From Pseudomonadota bacterium (GTDB taxonomy: Bacteria; Pseudomonadota; Alphaproteobacteria; Rhodospirillales; Magnetospirillaceae): a stretch of 10,737 nt of DNA. Made by a program: the position numbers and the translations under genes. The notes beneath the pieces were generated by a model, which worked only from the letters and a program-made list of their open reading frames with translations, searched no databases and was not told the DNA's origin. The DNA lies in assembly GCA_023437865.1 (NCBI GenBank), contig JAEZFE010000161.1:1-10737 (forward strand), in the 5' to 3' direction. Positions 1-7,257 of the stretch are shown here, in pieces. Numbering within the stretch: the stretch's first letter is position 1; each line of letters opens with the position of its first letter.

Positions 1-906
1 GTGCGCGGCAGCCAGCAGGTCATGCTGCAGGTGCGCGTCGCCGAGGTCGCCCGCAACACCGCCCGTCAACTGGGCATCCGCCCGCAGATCATCGGCGGCG
101 ACTTCATCTTCCAGCCGCTCGACGCGATTGACCCCAATTCCTTCGCGGCGGCGATCGGCCACTTCGAATTCCCCGAGTTCAGCGTGAACGCCATCCTGGA
201 TGCGCTGGAGGAAAAGGGTGTGGTCAAGGTGCTGGCCGAGCCCAACCTGATCGCCATGTCGGGTGACACCGCCAACTTCCTGGCCGGCGGCGAGTTTCCG
301 GTGCCGGTGGCGCAGGACATCGATAGTGGCCGTGCCGCTATTACGGTCGCCTTCAAGCAGTTCGGCGTCGGCCTGGCCTTCACGCCCACCGTGATCGACG
401 GCGACCTGATCAACCTGGCGGTCAATCCCGAGGTCAGCCAGATCGATCCAACCAACGCGGTGGTCATGAACGGGTTCCGCATTCCCGGCCTGTCCACTCG
501 CCGCGCCAGCACCACGGTGGAGCTGCGTGACGGTCAGAGCTTCGCCATCGCTGGCCTATTGCAATCGGACTTCCAGGATCAGGTGCGCCAAGTGCCGGGG
601 ATCGGCGATGTGCCGGTGTTGGGCGCATTGTTCCGTTCGTCGCAGTTCCAGCGCCGCGAGACCGAACTGGTCATCATTGTCACGCCGCGGCTGGTCAAGC
701 CGGTGGCGGCGGGCACGCTGGCCGCCCCCACCGACACCTTCCGCGCCCCCAGCAACCTGGAGCTCTTCCTGTTCGGAGAGGTCGAGGGCAAGCCCGCCAT
801 TCCCGCCAGCGGGACCGCGCGTGCCTCGGGCGATACCTCGCGCGCGGTGCTCGGCGCCCAGGCTGGCGGCGGTCTCGACGGTGCCTACGGACACATCATC
901 AAGTGA
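1..906 (+). CDS. cpaC: CpaC/RcpA secretin of the Tad pilus, C-terminal part (5' end outside window)
   Basis: This is the outer-membrane secretin through which the Flp pilus leaves the cell. The reading frame is open to the left edge, and its first visible residues (GSQQVMLQVRVAEV) match the interior of the family, so the GTG at base 1 is not a real start. Counting from base 1, residues 76-103 hold the conserved secretin stretch with AEPNLIAMSG and GGEFPVPV. Residues 199-232 hold the C-terminal secretin signature, with VPGIGDVPVLGALF followed by a TELVIIVTPRLV strand. The tail keeps the GG-x-DGAYGHII ending typical of CpaC/RcpA rather than of type II secretion GspD. The missing N-terminal part should carry the signal peptide and the periplasmic domains. 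The next gene starts 10 bases after its stop, so the two are probably cotranscribed. Family assignment is firm. Confidence 0.95.
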   Translation: MRGSQQVMLQVRVAEVARNTARQLGIRPQIIGGDFIFQPLDAIDPNSFAAAIGHFEFPEFSVNAILDALEEKGVVKVLAEPNLIAMSGDTANFLAGGEFPVPVAQDIDSGRAAITVAFKQFGVGLAFTPTVIDGDLINLAVNPEVSQIDPTNAVVMNGFRIPGLSTRRASTTVELRDGQSFAIAGLLQSDFQDQVRQVPGIGDVPVLGALFRSSQFQRRETELVIIVTPRLVKPVAAGTLAAPTDTFRAPSNLELFLFGEVEGKPAIPASGTARASGDTSRAVLGAQAGGGLDGAYGHIIK

Positions 907-916
907 GGACAACGCC

Positions 917-1183
917 ATGCGTCGCTTCTTCCTCTCCCTGGCCGGTGTAAGCCTGGCTGCCGCCTGCGCCCCGGTCGACCAGCCCGTCCCCGGCTTTGGC
1001 AACGCGGTCCGCCAAAACATGGCGGCCCACATCGTGAACCCGGATCCCCATCCCGACGACCTGCCGCCGCCTGAAATGGACGGAGAGCGGGTCAAGGGCG
1101 CCATCGACCGGTACCGCGAAGACCGGATCAAGCGTCCGGTCACATTGCAGACCACCACCATCATCAGGGGAGAGAAAAAATGA
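917..1183 (+). CDS. Small CpaD-like Tad pilus lipoprotein (88 aa)
   Basis: Predicted small outer-membrane lipoprotein of the pilus apparatus. The N-terminus is basic (MRRFF) followed by a hydrophobic run and a lipobox-like LAAAC, with the acceptor Cys at residue 17. The -3 position is Ala rather than Leu, so the box is acceptable but not ideal. Residues 27-43 (GFGNAVRQNMAAHIVNP) resemble the FGCAT-x-x-NLAAMVANP region of CpaD, and residues 54-74 end in a basic DRYREDRIKRP segment. Full-length CpaD is about 200 residues, so this looks like only the conserved part behind a lipoprotein signal. The start is supported by GAGG at 905-908, eight bases upstream. Its TGA overlaps the ATG of the next gene (ATGA), implying translational coupling. 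The role is inferred from position beside the secretin and from the motif; it could be a separate family that merely resembles CpaD. Confidence 0.8.
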   Translation: MRRFFLSLAGVSLAAACAPVDQPVPGFGNAVRQNMAAHIVNPDPHPDDLPPPEMDGERVKGAIDRYREDRIKRPVTLQTTTIIRGEKK

Positions 1184-2592
1184 GGCTGCCGGGCCTTGCC
1201 AAGGATGATCGCGGTGCCACCGCTATCTACGTCGCGCTCGGCATGGGCGTGATGGTAGGGGCGGGCGGACTCGCCATCGACCTGGGCCGGGCCATGCATC
1301 TGTCCACCGAATTGCAGCAGGCTGCCGATGCCGCCGCGTTGGCCGGAGCGGCCGAGCTGGACGGCCAGGACAGTGCCCGCGACCGCGCCACCACCGCGGC
1401 CCAAGGCGCGTTCGGCAGCAGCAACCTCCAGACCTTCGCCAGCGATAGCGGTGGCTCGGCCGTCACTGTCAACGAGGTCATCTTCCTGTCTGCGCTCGAC
1501 CCCGACACGCCGGCCCTCTCCGATACAGAGGCGCGGTTCATCCAGGTGCGGGTGTCGCCGCGCGAGTCCGCACCTTTGCTGATGCCGGTGGTGACCGGAA
1601 GCGACGCGCCGCTCCGGCTGGGCGCGACCGCGACCGCCGGCTTTACGCGGGTTGCCTGCAAGATTCCGCCGCTGATGGTGTGCAACCCGTTCGAACAGCC
1701 CGGCGCCACCACCGAGACGCCCTTCAGCTCGTTCGCCGGCCAGCAAATCCTGATCAAGAGCCATACCGGCGGTCATGGCGGCCAATGGGCGCCGGGTACG
1801 TTCGGCCTGCTCGACACCCCCGACGGCAACCAGAGCACCCAGCAACTTGCCATCTGGATGGCCAAGGGAACCTCGCCCGGCTGCTATTCCACCAAGCTCA
1901 GCATTCGCCCGGGTCAGGCCGATGCCATGCGCACCGCGCTCAACACCCGCTTCGACATGTACGAAAACCCGTTCTTCGGCGGTAACAACGACAAGAAAAA
2001 CCCGGATTACCGGCCGGCGCGCAATGTGACCAAGGGTCTGCTGCCGACAATCGACTCAAAGACGGGGAAGGCAGATTTCTGCGCCCCGGTGGCACCGGCC
2101 ACGGCGCAAGACGCCATGGCGTTGCCGCGCGATTCCTGCATCAAGGCCGGGACCTGCCGCTTCGGGGCCGGGGACTGGGATCGCACGGGCTATTGGACGG
2201 TCAACCACGGCATGGCGCCGCCGACGGGCACCGATACCCGCTACGAGACCTATCGGTGGGAGATCGACAACACCAAGATCCCTGACCCCGATCCGTCCAG
2301 CGGCACCACCAAGGAGGTGGGCAGCAGCGCCGATTCGACCAAGCGCTGCTATTCCGGCCCGACCGCGCCCAATGACTCACCCGACCGTCGCGTGCTCACC
2401 TTCGCGGTGGTCAATTGCGGCTTGCACAACATCCACGGCAATTCCGACGACATCCAGCCGGTCGCGTTCGTCAAAGCCTTCCTGACCGAGCCGGTTTCCA
2501 GCAGCTCCGACATCTACCTCGAGACCATCGAGGTGGCACGGCCTGAGACCAACAGTTCGGTGATGCATGACCTTATCCAGCTCTACCGGTGA
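1180..2592 (+). CDS. tadG: TadG-like pilus assembly protein, large and cysteine-containing (470 aa)
   Basis: Membrane-anchored protein with the Tad/TadG-like N-terminus: a basic start, DDRGATAIYVAL, one hydrophobic segment at about residues 14-35, then DLGRAMHLSTELQQAADAAALAGAAEL at 34-60, the usual hallmark of the Flp assembly TadE/TadG-like domain. The remaining roughly 310 residues would lie in the periplasm. They include KIPPLMVCNPFEQPG (161-175), a WAPGTFGLLD segment (203-212), NTRFDMYENPFF (255-266) and eight cysteines (160, 168, 235, 301, 320, 326, 390, 413), an even number compatible with disulfides. I see no clear von Willebrand A metal site (DxSxS), unlike many longer TadG proteins. 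The start is supported by AGGGGAGAG at 1166-1174 and by coupling to the preceding stop. It is probably a minor pilin-like or scaffold component; the exact role of this family is not settled. Confidence 0.85.
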   Translation: MRLPGLAKDDRGATAIYVALGMGVMVGAGGLAIDLGRAMHLSTELQQAADAAALAGAAELDGQDSARDRATTAAQGAFGSSNLQTFASDSGGSAVTVNEVIFLSALDPDTPALSDTEARFIQVRVSPRESAPLLMPVVTGSDAPLRLGATATAGFTRVACKIPPLMVCNPFEQPGATTETPFSSFAGQQILIKSHTGGHGGQWAPGTFGLLDTPDGNQSTQQLAIWMAKGTSPGCYSTKLSIRPGQADAMRTALNTRFDMYENPFFGGNNDKKNPDYRPARNVTKGLLPTIDSKTGKADFCAPVAPATAQDAMALPRDSCIKAGTCRFGAGDWDRTGYWTVNHGMAPPTGTDTRYETYRWEIDNTKIPDPDPSSGTTKEVGSSADSTKRCYSGPTAPNDSPDRRVLTFAVVNCGLHNIHGNSDDIQPVAFVKAFLTEPVSSSSDIYLETIEVARPETNSSVMHDLIQLYR

Positions 2593-2597
2593 ACGCC

Positions 2598-3053
2598 ATG
2601 CGCCTGTCCTTTCGTAAGCAACGCTCGTTTGCCGCCAACGAGAGTGGCGCGGCGGCAGTGGAGCTGGCTTTCCTGCTTCCGATGCTCGCGGTGCTGCTGG
2701 CTGGCATCGTCGATCTTGGGCGCGCCGTGTGGCTGCACCAATCGGCCACCAAGGCCACGCGTGACGCTGTGCGCTTCCTCAGCCGCGCACCCGATCCGTG
2801 GAACAACGCCGCCTATCAGACCCAGGCCAGCAACCTGGCACGCACCGGCAGCCTGGACGGTTCCGCCGCCCAACTGGCCTACAACATTACGGCCAGCTTC
2901 AATTTCCCCGTTGGCGCCGCCGCCGGCCTGTCGGGCAGTAACCGGATGGTGACCGGATTGGTGCGGTTCGACTATCAGCCGCTGACCGGATTTGGGTTCG
3001 TGCCTGCGGTCTCGCTTCAGGCCGTCCACATCGAACGCTATATCGGCGAGTGA
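2598..3053 (+). CDS. tadE: TadE-like minor pseudopilin (151 aa)
   Basis: TadE-family pseudopilin. A short basic leader (MRLSFRKQR) precedes NESGAAAVELAFLLPML (15-31), with Glu22 as the equivalent of the pilin Glu5, and a hydrophobic helix to about residue 41, then DLGRAVWLHQSATKATRDAVRFLSR. The rest is a small, cysteine-free periplasmic domain. In Tad systems such proteins are processed by the TadV/CpaA peptidase and are needed for pilus assembly; both statements are family knowledge. I chose ATG at 2598 because the preceding context (gtgaacgccATG) mirrors the next gene's (gtgacgccATG) and GGTGA at 2588-2592 can act as a Shine-Dalgarno site five bases upstream. An in-frame GTG at 2589 overlapping the tadG stop (GTGA) would add three residues (MNA) and cannot be excluded. 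Confidence 0.9.
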   Translation: MRLSFRKQRSFAANESGAAAVELAFLLPMLAVLLAGIVDLGRAVWLHQSATKATRDAVRFLSRAPDPWNNAAYQTQASNLARTGSLDGSAAQLAYNITASFNFPVGAAAGLSGSNRMVTGLVRFDYQPLTGFGFVPAVSLQAVHIERYIGE

Positions 3054-3057
3054 CGCC

Positions 3058-3678
3058 ATGATTGGCCCCCGCACCCTCCGCGCCCTCTGGCGTGATGACG
3101 CCGGCTCCAGCGCAGTCGAGTTCGCCCTGGTCTTCGTCCTGCTGATCCTGGTGACCTTCGGCTCCGTCGAGGCGGGGCTGATGCTGTGGCAGTGGAACTC
3201 GGCGGAGAAAGCCACCCAGGAGGGCGTGCGCCACGCCGCTGTCCACGATCTGGTGGCCCCGGGCCTGCGCTCCATCGGTTCCGAGCCGCTCAGCGGCGGC
3301 GATTACGGCGATTGGTGCCGTGATCGCACCACCGGTGCCGTCAATGCCGATTGCTGGTTCGCGCCGGTGACCTGCACCTCGGCCAGTTGCTCCGGGGGGC
3401 AGGGGTTCAGCGCAACGGCGTTCGCCGCCATCGTCGCGCGGATGCGCGCCGTGTTCCCGCTGGTCGAGGCCGAAAACGTCGAGGTGGCCTACGTCTTTTC
3501 GGGTCTGGGCTTCATCGGCCGGCCGGGCGGCCAGCCCATGATGGTCACCGTCCGCCTCAGGAACATGCGCTACCAGTTTTTCGTGCTCAACGCGTTCACC
3601 AGCCTGCCGGACGTCATCCCGCTGCCTGCCTTTGCCGCCACCCTCGTGGGCGAAGACATGAGCGACAGCCCCCTCTGA
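3058..3678 (+). CDS. Second TadE-like minor pseudopilin, with four cysteines (206 aa)
   Basis: Second TadE-family protein directly after the first, four bases downstream of its stop. The leader is WRDDAG, followed by SSAVEFALVFVLLILVTFG (17-35) with Glu21 at the pilin Glu5 position. The post-helix segment (SVEAGLMLWQWNSAEKATQEGVRHAA) matches that of TadE/TadF proteins. The C-terminal domain is larger than in the preceding paralogue and has a cysteine cluster (87, 99, 106, 111) suited to two disulfide bonds. A longer in-frame reading from 2992 would run inside the first tadE gene and lacks family similarity, so ATG 3058 is preferred; its ribosome site is weak (GAGTGA at 3048-3053), suggesting coupling to the upstream gene. 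It may play the TadF role in the minor pseudopilin pair, which is inference. Confidence 0.88.
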   Translation: MIGPRTLRALWRDDAGSSAVEFALVFVLLILVTFGSVEAGLMLWQWNSAEKATQEGVRHAAVHDLVAPGLRSIGSEPLSGGDYGDWCRDRTTGAVNADCWFAPVTCTSASCSGGQGFSATAFAAIVARMRAVFPLVEAENVEVAYVFSGLGFIGRPGGQPMMVTVRLRNMRYQFFVLNAFTSLPDVIPLPAFAATLVGEDMSDSPL

Positions 3679-3685
3679 GGTTCCC

Positions 3686-4864
3686 ATGACGCAGAGCCAG
3701 AATGTTCACCCCTTCAAGGCCGTGGCGCTGGTCACCCAGAACATGCATCTGGCCCGCAGCGTCTCCGACGTCCTGGGCCAAGCCGGCGCGCGCATACAAT
3801 TGATGGCGGGCGGCTTCAGCGAGCGCCGGGGCGAGCCCTTGCCGGAGCTCGCCATCCTCGACGTCGACATGGCTGATTGCGTGCAGCGCCACGAACTCGA
3901 ACATGTGCTGATGGCTTTCGCCAACCGCATCGCCTTCGTCGTCACGTCGGCGACCCCCACGGTTGAGGGCATGCGGGTGCTCATGCGCCACGGCATCGCC
4001 GATCTGCTTCCCCAGCCTTTGGTGGCCGAGGAGGTGGTGCGGGCGGTGACGCTGGCCGTCGAGGCATTCCGGCGCCACGCGCTGACCAGGCCGGAGGATG
4101 GCGGCAAAGCGGCCCGGGGCAGTGTGATCTCGGTGCTGCGCGCCGGTGGGGGCGCCGGAGCCACCGCCATCGCCACCCAGCTTGCCTGTACCATGGCGGC
4201 CGGCCGGCCGGCGGGCGACCGGATTTGCCTGCTCGACCTCGACCTTCAGTTCGGCAGTGCCGCCTTTCATCTGGGATTGGCCCAGCGCACCACCCTGCTC
4301 GACCTGATCGCCGCCGGGGACCGCCTGGACGCAGCCATGTTGCAGACCACCATGTCGCAGCATGCCAGCGGCATTCATGTGCTGGCCGCGCCGCCCGGCA
4401 TCCATCCGCTCGACGTGCTGACGCCCGAACTGGTCGGCCATCTGCTGGGCGAGGCGCGTCAGCTTTATCCCGCCACCGTGGTGGACCTGCCGCTGTGCTG
4501 GACAGCCGGGACACGCGCCGCGCTGGCCGCATCCGACCGCATTGTGCTGGTGCTGCAGCCGAGCGTGCCGTCACTGCGTCATGCCAAGCGCCAGATCGAG
4601 ACCCTGCGCGAGGAGGACCTCGATCACATCCCGCTGACCGTGGTCGCCAACCGGGTCGAGCGCGGCCTGTTCGCCAAGGGGCCCTCCATACGGGACATGG
4701 AGGAGACCATCGGGCGCAGCATCCATCACATGGTCCCCCTCGACCAGCGGTTCGAGGAAGCCATCAACCTGGGCAAGACCTTGTCGGAGACGGGCGCCGC
4801 CGCCATTGCCAAGAAGCTGGCCGCGCTGGCCGATTCTCTGGCGGCTCCTGCACTCAAAGCCTGA
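3686..4864 (+). CDS. cpaE: TadZ/CpaE pilus localisation protein with degenerate P-loop (392 aa)
   Basis: Cytoplasmic MinD/ParA-superfamily protein that places the Tad machine in the cell (known for CpaE and TadZ). Residues 10-130 form a receiver-like domain (LAILDVD at 56-62, then LMRHGIADLLPQPL). The MinD-like domain begins at about 146 with SVISVLRAGGGAGATAIATQLA, followed by ICLLDLDLQFGSAAFHLGL (180-198) and a VVDLPLCW strand. The P-loop reads GGGAGAT at 154-160: the signature lysine at the front and the Walker lysine before Thr are replaced by Gly and Ala. CpaE/TadZ P-loops are often atypical, but here both lysines are gone, so strong ATP hydrolysis is doubtful. The DLDLQFG motif remains. 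GAGG at 3677-3680 supports the start. It sits immediately before cpaF, its usual partner. Confidence 0.93.
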   Translation: MTQSQNVHPFKAVALVTQNMHLARSVSDVLGQAGARIQLMAGGFSERRGEPLPELAILDVDMADCVQRHELEHVLMAFANRIAFVVTSATPTVEGMRVLMRHGIADLLPQPLVAEEVVRAVTLAVEAFRRHALTRPEDGGKAARGSVISVLRAGGGAGATAIATQLACTMAAGRPAGDRICLLDLDLQFGSAAFHLGLAQRTTLLDLIAAGDRLDAAMLQTTMSQHASGIHVLAAPPGIHPLDVLTPELVGHLLGEARQLYPATVVDLPLCWTAGTRAALAASDRIVLVLQPSVPSLRHAKRQIETLREEDLDHIPLTVVANRVERGLFAKGPSIRDMEETIGRSIHHMVPLDQRFEEAINLGKTLSETGAAAIAKKLAALADSLAAPALKA

Positions 4865-4878
4865 AGGAGTGCCGTGAC

Positions 4879-6258
4879 ATGTTCAGCCGCTTTTCGCAGC
4901 CATCGCGCGGCAGCCGTTTCGCCACCTCCCCGGCGCCGGTGACGGTGCCTCAATCGGCCGAACCCGAGCCCCCGGCACGCGAGGACACCTCGCGTTTGGA
5001 ACTCAAGATGCGGCTGCACCATCAGCTGCTCGACATGATGAACCTGACCGCCATCGACAAGATGGAGCCCGAGCAGTTCCGGCGCGAGGTGGGGGACATG
5101 GTGGGGGAGTTGCTGGTCCGCGAGCAGGTGCCGATCAATTCCAAGGAGCGCGCCCAATTGGTGGCGGATATCCTGGACGAATTGCTGGGCCTGGGGCCGC
5201 TCGAACCCTTGCTCAAGGACGGCGGCATCAACGACATCCTGGTCAACACCCACGAACAGGTCTTCGTCGAGCGCGCCGGGCGGCTGGAGCTGACCCAGGT
5301 GCGCTTCAAGGATGAGCGCCATCTGCTGCGCATCATCAACAAGATCGTCTCGGCGGTGGGGCGGCGTGTGGACGAAAGCCAGCCCCTGGTGGACGCCCGC
5401 CTGCCCGATGGCAGCCGCGTCAACGCGGTCGTGCCGCCCATCGCGCTGGACGGCCCGCTGCTCTCCATCCGCAAATTCTCGCGCAGGCCATTCTCGCTGG
5501 ACCGGCTGGTCGAGATCGGCGCCTTGTCGCCGCAGATGGCGGTGGTCCTCAAGGGTGTCGTCAAGGCGCGCCTGAACCTGGTCATTTCGGGCGGCACCGG
5601 TAGCGGCAAGACGACCATGCTCAATGCTCTGTCGAGCTTTGTCGATCCTGGAGAACGCATCGTCACCATTGAGGACGCCGCCGAGCTGCAACTGCAGCAG
5701 CCCCATGTGGCGCGCATGGAGACCCGGCCCCCCAACCTGGAAGGGCGCGGCGAGATCACCCAGCGCGAGCTGGTGAAGAACGCGCTGCGCATGCGCCCCG
5801 ACCGCATCATCTTGGGCGAATGCCGCGCCGGCGAGGCATTTGACATGCTCCAGGCCATGAACACCGGCCATGACGGTTCCATGTCCACGGTGCATGCCAA
5901 CACGTGCCGCGACGCTCTGTCGCGCCTGGAACAGATGATCGGCATGGCGGGGATCGACCTGCCCGCGCGGGCCGTCCGTTCCCAGATTGCCTCCGCCGTC
6001 CATGTGGTCATCCAGCTCGAGCGCATGAGCGACGGCCGGCGCCGGCTGACCAGCATTCACGAGGTGACCGGCATGGAGGGCGAGATCGTCACCATGAACG
6101 AGGTTTTCCGCTTCAAGCGTGACAGCACGGACGAGAACGGCGTCATTCACGGTGCCTATTGGGCCACCGGCGTGCGCCCCAAGTTCCACGCCGAACTGGC
6201 TGCCAAGGGCGTGCACTTGCCTGCCGACCTGTTCTGCGCCGACCGGCCTTTGGCGTGA
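4879..6258 (+). CDS. cpaF: TadA/CpaF secretion ATPase (459 aa)
   Basis: Hexameric traffic ATPase (VirB11/GspE superfamily) that powers Flp pilus assembly at the inner membrane. A variable proline-rich N-terminus (1-40) precedes the CpaF N-domain, with LLGLGPLEPLLKDGGINDILVN at 102-123 and VDESQPLVDARLPDGSRVN at 164-182. Catalytic motifs are all intact: Walker A GGTGSGKT (238-245), Asp box TIEDAAEL (263-270), Walker B RIILGECR (309-316) and His box TGHDGSMSTVHAN (329-341). Length is normal for the family. ATG 4879 follows AAGGAG (4864-4869) at a nine-base spacing; the frame extends much further left but only as an out-of-family reading inside cpaE. The C-terminus continues about 40 residues past the ATPase core (HGAYWATGVRPKFHAELAAKG), as is common in TadA. 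Confidence 0.98.
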   Translation: MFSRFSQPSRGSRFATSPAPVTVPQSAEPEPPAREDTSRLELKMRLHHQLLDMMNLTAIDKMEPEQFRREVGDMVGELLVREQVPINSKERAQLVADILDELLGLGPLEPLLKDGGINDILVNTHEQVFVERAGRLELTQVRFKDERHLLRIINKIVSAVGRRVDESQPLVDARLPDGSRVNAVVPPIALDGPLLSIRKFSRRPFSLDRLVEIGALSPQMAVVLKGVVKARLNLVISGGTGSGKTTMLNALSSFVDPGERIVTIEDAAELQLQQPHVARMETRPPNLEGRGEITQRELVKNALRMRPDRIILGECRAGEAFDMLQAMNTGHDGSMSTVHANTCRDALSRLEQMIGMAGIDLPARAVRSQIASAVHVVIQLERMSDGRRRLTSIHEVTGMEGEIVTMNEVFRFKRDSTDENGVIHGAYWATGVRPKFHAELAAKGVHLPADLFCADRPLA

Positions 6259-6268
6259 CGAGGTGGCC

Positions 6269-7246
6269 ATGCCCGACAACACCACGATCCTGCTGGTCCT
6301 GACCTTCGTCGCCGTCCTCCTTCTGGTCGAGGGCGTCAGCAATCTGTTGCTGGAGCTCATCGGCAGCCGTGGCGCCATGAACCGGCGCCTGCGCCTGCTG
6401 GCGCGGGGATTGGGCGGCGCCGAAGTGATGGCGACGCTTCGCCGCAACCGTCCCGACGAGTCCAGTCGGCTGGCCGCCTGGCTGTTGGCGCAAGATCCGG
6501 TCGCCCTGGTCGATGGCATGCTCAGCCGTGCCGGCATGAGTGTCCCCACCTTGCGCTGCCTCGCCTATGTGGGCGGCGCCGTCGCCACCCTGGCGTTGAC
6601 CGGGCTGTTTATCGTGAAGCTCGCCATGTGGAAGGCGGTCCTGGTGGCCGTAGTCTTCGGCATGGTCCTTCCCGCCTGGTGGCTGCACCGGCGTGGGCGG
6701 GCACGCCTGATCAAGCTGGCGGGACAATTGCCCGACGCCATCGACATGATCGTCCGCAGCCTGCGTGCCGGCCATCCGGTCGCCAGTGCCATCAGCATGG
6801 TCGCCCGTGAGATGCCCGACCCCATTGGCAGCGAGTTCGGGCTGGTGTTCGACGAGATGACCTATGGCCTGGATCTCCGCGCCGCCTTGGACAATTTGGC
6901 CAGCCGAGTGCCGGTGCAGGACCTGCACTACATGATCGTTGCCGTGCGCATCCAGTATGGCACCGGCGGCAATCTGGCCGAGGTGTTGGCCGGCCTGTCG
7001 CGGGTGATCCGCGACCGTCACCGCATGCGCACGCGCATCCGCGCCCTGTCGGCTGAAGGGCGCATGTCCGCGACCATCCTGTCGGCGCTGCCCTTCGTTC
7101 TTGCCGGCCTGATCTTCCTGATGCGGCCCAACTATTACTTCAAGGCCATGGAGGATCCCGCCTTTCTGCCGCTGATCGCCATGGGCCTGTTCGGCATCGC
7201 GCTTGGCATCGTGGCCATGCACCGCATCGTTAACTTCCGCTTCTAG
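6269..7246 (+). CDS. tadB: TadB inner-membrane platform protein (325 aa)
   Basis: Polytopic inner-membrane protein with a type II secretion F (T2SF/GspF-like) domain; with TadC it makes the platform on which CpaF acts. Membrane segments are visible at about residues 6-20, 99-117, 122-139, 269-285 and 300-317. The cytoplasmic T2SF domain spans roughly 148-262: QLPDAIDMIVRSLRAGHPV, then GLVFDEMTYGLDLRAALDNL and the conserved YGTGGNLAEVL (230-240). ATG 6269 is chosen because GAGG at 6260-6263 lies five bases upstream and the protein then begins with a typical short polar start and first helix. The frame is open to 6119, but that extra part overlaps cpaF and has no family likeness. Ten bases separate it from cpaF. 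Assignment to TadB rather than TadC rests on order and on the N-terminal helix pattern. Confidence 0.95.
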   Translation: MPDNTTILLVLTFVAVLLLVEGVSNLLLELIGSRGAMNRRLRLLARGLGGAEVMATLRRNRPDESSRLAAWLLAQDPVALVDGMLSRAGMSVPTLRCLAYVGGAVATLALTGLFIVKLAMWKAVLVAVVFGMVLPAWWLHRRGRARLIKLAGQLPDAIDMIVRSLRAGHPVASAISMVAREMPDPIGSEFGLVFDEMTYGLDLRAALDNLASRVPVQDLHYMIVAVRIQYGTGGNLAEVLAGLSRVIRDRHRMRTRIRALSAEGRMSATILSALPFVLAGLIFLMRPNYYFKAMEDPAFLPLIAMGLFGIALGIVAMHRIVNFRF

Positions 7247-7257
7247 GGGAGGACGGG

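Noticed and set aside
1..3. GTG at the first base as a true start of the secretin
   Set aside because: The sequence that follows is interior secretin, so the gene is truncated by the window edge.
556..1845. Minus-strand open frame of 429 codons
   Set aside because: It lies opposite the secretin, the small lipoprotein and tadG; the protein is low-complexity Gly/Arg/Ala typical of a GC-rich shadow frame.
4225..4878. Upstream extension of cpaF within cpaE
   Set aside because: The Arg/Pro/Ala-rich translation is an out-of-frame reading of cpaE; the ribosome site and family N-terminus support the start at 4879.
6119..6268. Upstream extension of tadB within cpaF
   Set aside because: The extra 50 residues overlap the conserved end of cpaF and have no TadB similarity; a good ribosome site precedes ATG 6269.
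4726..6549. Long minus-strand open frame (607 codons) opposite cpaF and tadB
   Set aside because: It mirrors strongly conserved genes with high third-position GC bias, its translation has no family features, and the plus-strand motifs are intact.
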